DNA from: Methylotenera sp.
GTDB lineage: Bacteria > Pseudomonadota > Gammaproteobacteria > Burkholderiales > Methylophilaceae
DNA: 7,143 nt
Assembly (NCBI GenBank): GCA_027487055.1
Contig: JAIYEJ010000152.1
Span: 1-7,143, forward strand
Direction of reading: 5' to 3'
Below the pieces are notes generated by a model, which was not told where the DNA came from, did no database searches, and was given only the letters and a program-made list of their open reading frames with translations. Of this stretch, positions 4,587 through 7,143 are shown one piece after another (the stretch's first letter is position 1; each line of letters begins with the position of its first letter). Both the position numbers and the translations under genes were made by a program.

Positions 4587-6386
4587 ATGTTTGACCCCAA
4601 ACCTATTCTAAAGTCGCTTCCCAATCTGCCGGGTGTATATCGCATGATCAATGCGGAAGACACGGTGCTTTATGTCGGCAAGGCAAAAGATTTAAAAAAA
4701 CGCGTGTCAAGTTATTTCAATAAAAACTTACCTAGTCCACGCACGAGGATGATGGTCAGTAATATCGTAAAAATAGAAACCACTGTTACCCACAATGAGG
4801 CAGAGGCATTACTTTTAGAAAATAATCTGATTAAAAGCTTGATGCCGCGTTATAACGTGCTGTTTCGAGACGATAAATCCTATCCTTATATCGCCATTAC
4901 AGGTGATGAATTTCCACGATTGGCATTTCACCGTGGCGCTCAGCGCAAAGGTAATCAATATTTTGGACCTTTCCCCAATAGTGTTGCCGTAAGAGAGAGC
5001 ATTCAGTTATTACAAAAGGTATTTAAGCTCCGTACGTGTGAAAATACCGTGTTTGCAAACCGATCAAGGCCTTGCTTGCAGTATCAAATTGAACGTTGCA
5101 CAGCGCCCTGCGTCGATTACATCAAACCAGACGATTATGCGAATGATGTACATCATGCCTCGATGTTTCTTGAAGGCAAAACGAATGAGGTGATGAATGC
5201 CTTAGGTGAAAAAATGAACACGGCGGCGGCGAATCAGGAGTATGAATTGGCGGTCGTGTTTCGCGACCGCATGCAAGCGTTGCGCCAAGTGCAAGCTAAG
5301 CAGTTTGTGAGCGACTTTAGCGTCAACGATGCAGATGTGGTTGCTGTTGCCCATATTAAAGGCGAGTATTGTATTAATTTAGTGATGATACGCGGCGGGC
5401 GACATTTGGGTGATAAAAGTTATATCCCAAAAAACAGCCAAGATGCAGAGTTGGTAGAGACAATAGAGGCGTTTATTTCGCAACATTATAGTGCGCAAAA
5501 TACGCCACCATTGATCGTTTGTGCGGTGGAATTTGATACTAAAGAGATTGAGCAAACATTGAGCGCGTTGGCGAATCGCAAGGTACGCATTCAAACCAAT
5601 GCTATTGGTGATAAACGTGTTTGGCTCAAAATGGCGCAAACCAATGCAGAACTTGCACTAGCGCAGCAACAGCAAACTACGAGCAATCAAGGGGCGCGCT
5701 TATTGGCATTGCGAGAAGCGCTTCATTTATCTGAAAATATTGAGCGTTTTGAATGTTTTGATATTAGTCACACCATGGGTGAGGCAACGGTTGCGAGTTG
5801 TGTTGTGTTTGACAAAGGTGATTTGCAAAATGGTGAATATCGCCGCTATAACATCACTGGCATTACGCCAGGCGACGATTATGCGGCAATGCGCGATGTG
5901 CTCACGAGGCGCTATAAAAAGGTCGCTGCGGGCGAGGGCAAGCGGCCAGACTTAGTGTTTATTGATGGGGGTAAGGGTCAGCTAGGTGTTGCGATGGAAG
6001 TCATGCAAGAAGTAGGCTTAGAAGACATTTTGTTGGTTGGTATTGCTAAAGGTGAGGAGCGTAAACCTGGCTTAGAAACGATGATATTTTCTGACACAGG
6101 TGAAATGCTCAATTTGGCTACTGATAATGTTGGCCTACACTTATTGCAACAAATACGTGATGAAGCACATCGATTCGCCATCACTGGACATCGTGCCAAG
6201 CGCGCTAAATCGCGAATTACATCAAGTTTAGAAGATATTGAAGGCATAGGTGCTAAACGGCGTAAAGCATTATTAACAAGGTTTGGTGGCTTAGATGCTA
6301 TAAAAAGTGCTAGCATAGACGAACTATCTCAAGTAGATGGCATAAGCAAAAGTTTAGCAGAGAGCATTTACGCACACTTTCATTAG
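4587..6386 (+). CDS. uvrC: UvrABC system protein C, excinuclease subunit
   Basis: UvrC makes both the 3' and 5' incisions around damaged DNA in the UvrB-DNA complex during nucleotide excision repair. Length 599 compares with 610 in E. coli. Domains in order: GIY-YIG nuclease (about 12-95; GVY at 16-18, Tyr29, Arg39, Glu78 in LLLENNLIK); a cysteine set C151-C163-C171-C175 with the same spacing as the iron-sulfur cysteines of E. coli UvrC; the UVR/UvrB-binding helix pair (about 200-234); the RNase H-like nuclease with Asp392 (FDISH), Asp460 (IDGGKGQL) and His528 (EAHRFAITGHR); and the C-terminal helix-hairpin-helix pair (about 546-599). All catalytic positions are present, so it should be active. 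The start gives the usual MFDPKPILKSLPNLPGVYRM, although no clear Shine-Dalgarno sequence precedes it. pgsA follows after 48 bases, as in many proteobacteria. Confidence 0.98.
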   Translation: MFDPKPILKSLPNLPGVYRMINAEDTVLYVGKAKDLKKRVSSYFNKNLPSPRTRMMVSNIVKIETTVTHNEAEALLLENNLIKSLMPRYNVLFRDDKSYPYIAITGDEFPRLAFHRGAQRKGNQYFGPFPNSVAVRESIQLLQKVFKLRTCENTVFANRSRPCLQYQIERCTAPCVDYIKPDDYANDVHHASMFLEGKTNEVMNALGEKMNTAAANQEYELAVVFRDRMQALRQVQAKQFVSDFSVNDADVVAVAHIKGEYCINLVMIRGGRHLGDKSYIPKNSQDAELVETIEAFISQHYSAQNTPPLIVCAVEFDTKEIEQTLSALANRKVRIQTNAIGDKRVWLKMAQTNAELALAQQQQTTSNQGARLLALREALHLSENIERFECFDISHTMGEATVASCVVFDKGDLQNGEYRRYNITGITPGDDYAAMRDVLTRRYKKVAAGEGKRPDLVFIDGGKGQLGVAMEVMQEVGLEDILLVGIAKGEERKPGLETMIFSDTGEMLNLATDNVGLHLLQQIRDEAHRFAITGHRAKRAKSRITSSLEDIEGIGAKRRKALLTRFGGLDAIKSASIDELSQVDGISKSLAESIYAHFH

Positions 6387-6434
6387 TAAGCGATCATTAC
6401 AACTCAATTATTAAAACATATTATTAATAAAACC

Positions 6435-7022
6435 ATGTTTTGGAATATTCCCAATATATTAACAGTACTAAGAATTGCCCTCATTCCTGTATTTGTCGGT
6501 ATTTTTTATCTACCACATAACTTGTATGCGCTTGGTATACATCCATCGCATACCATCAACGTGGCTGCGGCAACCGTATTTGCATTGGCTTCATTCACAG
6601 ACTGGTTAGATGGCTACTGGGCGCGTAAATTTAACCAAATGAGTAGCTTCGGTGCTTTTTTAGATCCTGTTGCAGATAAGTTGATGGTTGCAGCAGCACT
6701 TATCGTCTTAGTCGAGTTTGGGCGTGTAGGGGCGATTGTTTCTTTAATTATTATTGGGCGTGAAATTGTCATTAGTGCTTTACGTGAATGGATGGCGCTT
6801 ATCGGCAAATCTAGCAATGTGGCTGTTGCTATGATTGGTAAAGTAAAAACTGCTGTACAAATGATTGCCATTTTTCTGTTACTTTATTATGACAATATTG
6901 GGACATTTAACACCAAGGTGGTAGGGCATTTCTTGATTGTGATCGCTGCAATTTTAACATTGGTATCAATGGCTTACTATATCAAGGCGGCATGGCCGGT
7001 GATTAAAGAATCTTTAGAATAG
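6435..7022 (+). CDS. pgsA: CDP-diacylglycerol--glycerol-3-phosphate 3-phosphatidyltransferase
   Basis: PgsA joins CDP-diacylglycerol and glycerol-3-phosphate to give phosphatidylglycerol phosphate, the committed step to phosphatidylglycerol and cardiolipin, in the inner membrane. The 195-residue protein starts with the typical MFWNIPNILTVLRI. It carries a perfect CDP-alcohol phosphotransferase signature: Asp56, Asp59-Gly60, Ala63-Arg64, then Gly73, Asp77 and Asp81 with the family's exact spacing. Hydrophobic segments at about 8-26, 40-55, 83-108, 125-150 and 160-185 fit the multi-helix fold. It lies 48 bases after uvrC and ahead of tRNA-Gly, the same order as E. coli uvrC-pgsA-glyW. No strong Shine-Dalgarno sequence is seen, so it may depend on readthrough from uvrC. 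Confidence 0.97.
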   Translation: MFWNIPNILTVLRIALIPVFVGIFYLPHNLYALGIHPSHTINVAAATVFALASFTDWLDGYWARKFNQMSSFGAFLDPVADKLMVAAALIVLVEFGRVGAIVSLIIIGREIVISALREWMALIGKSSNVAVAMIGKVKTAVQMIAIFLLLYYDNIGTFNTKVVGHFLIVIAAILTLVSMAYYIKAAWPVIKESLE

Positions 7023-7054
7023 TCTTTTATCCAAAGACCTAGTATAAAAATTTT
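7022..7054 (+). terminator. Weak candidate terminator at the pgsA stop
   Basis: GTCTTT (7022-7027) and AAAGAC (7033-7038) form a 6-bp stem with a 5-base loop, beginning on the last base of the pgsA stop codon. An A5T5 run follows a few bases later (about 7046-7055). The stem is short and the T-tract is not adjacent, so termination here is only possible. Confidence 0.3.
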
Positions 7055-7089
7055 TACATATTAATAATCAAAATACATGCGTTTCAGCC

Positions 7090-7117
7090 TTGACACCTGC
7101 CCAAAAATCGCTAAAAT
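7090..7117 (+). promoter_or_regulatory. Strong sigma-70 promoter of the tRNA-Gly gene
   Basis: A consensus TTGACA (7090-7095) and TAAAAT (7112-7117) are spaced by 16 bases. The bases after the -10, GCTCGCT, are GC-rich, as in discriminators of stable-RNA promoters under stringent (ppGpp) control. Transcription would start near 7124, leaving a leader of about eight bases for RNase P to remove. The regulatory inference comes from known tRNA/rRNA promoters. Confidence 0.85.
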
Positions 7118-7131
7118 GCTCGCTTCTTAAC

Positions 7132-7143
7132 GCGGGAATAGCT
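7132..7143 (+). tRNA. tRNA-Gly, 5' end only (window cuts the gene)
   Basis: The last 12 bases, GCGGGAATAGCT, are exactly the start of proteobacterial tRNA-Gly (GCC): the seven-base acceptor arm GCGGGAA, then TA and the first D-arm bases. A strong tRNA-type promoter sits just upstream, and pgsA precedes it, as it precedes glyW in E. coli. The anticodon is outside the window, so GCC is inferred. Confidence 0.85.

Noticed and set aside
5978..6316. Cys/Ser-rich minus-strand frame opposite uvrC
   Set aside because: It is antisense to the RNase H-like and helix-hairpin-helix domains of UvrC, which are fully conserved in the plus frame.
6614..6871. Minus-strand frame opposite pgsA
   Set aside because: It is antisense to the catalytic CDP-alcohol transferase motif and shows no domain or start signal.
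1..7143. CRISPR, insertion sequence, attachment site, toxin-antitoxin or defence system
   Set aside because: I saw no spaced direct repeats, transposase motifs, terminal inverted repeats or paired small toxin/antitoxin frames; the tRNA-Gly end is the only possible integration target and is cut by the window.

Overview
The window is a stretch of ordinary, AT-rich bacterial chromosome. It probably comes from a betaproteobacterium, and a methylotroph of the Methylophilaceae type (Methylotenera/Methylophilus-like) is my best guess. Three things support this: the protein character of RlmJ, UvrC and PgsA; the order uvrC-pgsA-tRNA-Gly, which is also found in gammaproteobacteria such as E. coli; and a periplasmic SRPBCC protein resembling MxaD of methanol oxidisers. 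The taxonomic call is inference from protein feel and composition, not from a search.

Layout. (1) Positions 1-413, plus strand: the 3' part of a multi-spanning membrane protein of unknown function, open to the window edge. (2) Positions 410-2057, minus strand, probably one transcription unit: rlmJ (23S rRNA m6A2030 methyltransferase), then a UPF0114/YqhA membrane protein, then a small one-TM reading frame that appears to carry a single-base frameshift and ends on the stop codon of the convergent first gene. (3) An 88-bp divergent intergenic region (2058-2145). (4) Positions 2146-3731, plus strand: a zinc-type CDF exporter without the usual C-terminal domain, a 59-residue 4-oxalocrotonate-tautomerase-like protein, and the exported MxaD-like SRPBCC protein, which ends in a strong intrinsic terminator (3748-3786). 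(5) Positions 3821-4519: an exported SGNH/GDSL esterase with an altered oxyanion motif. (6) Positions 4587-7022: uvrC and pgsA, a housekeeping pair for nucleotide excision repair and phosphatidylglycerol synthesis. (7) Positions 7090-7143: a near-consensus promoter and the first 12 bases of a tRNA-Gly gene.

Apart from the uvrC-pgsA-tRNA block and the rlmJ-yqhA group, the genes look functionally unrelated. I see no mobile element, CRISPR array, toxin-antitoxin pair, phage gene or defence system, and no convincing new system. The points most worth a second look are the frameshifted small gene at 410-605, the CDF exporter lacking its C-terminal domain, the tautomerase that keeps Pro1 but contains no arginine, and the SGNH protein whose block III lacks the usual Asn.
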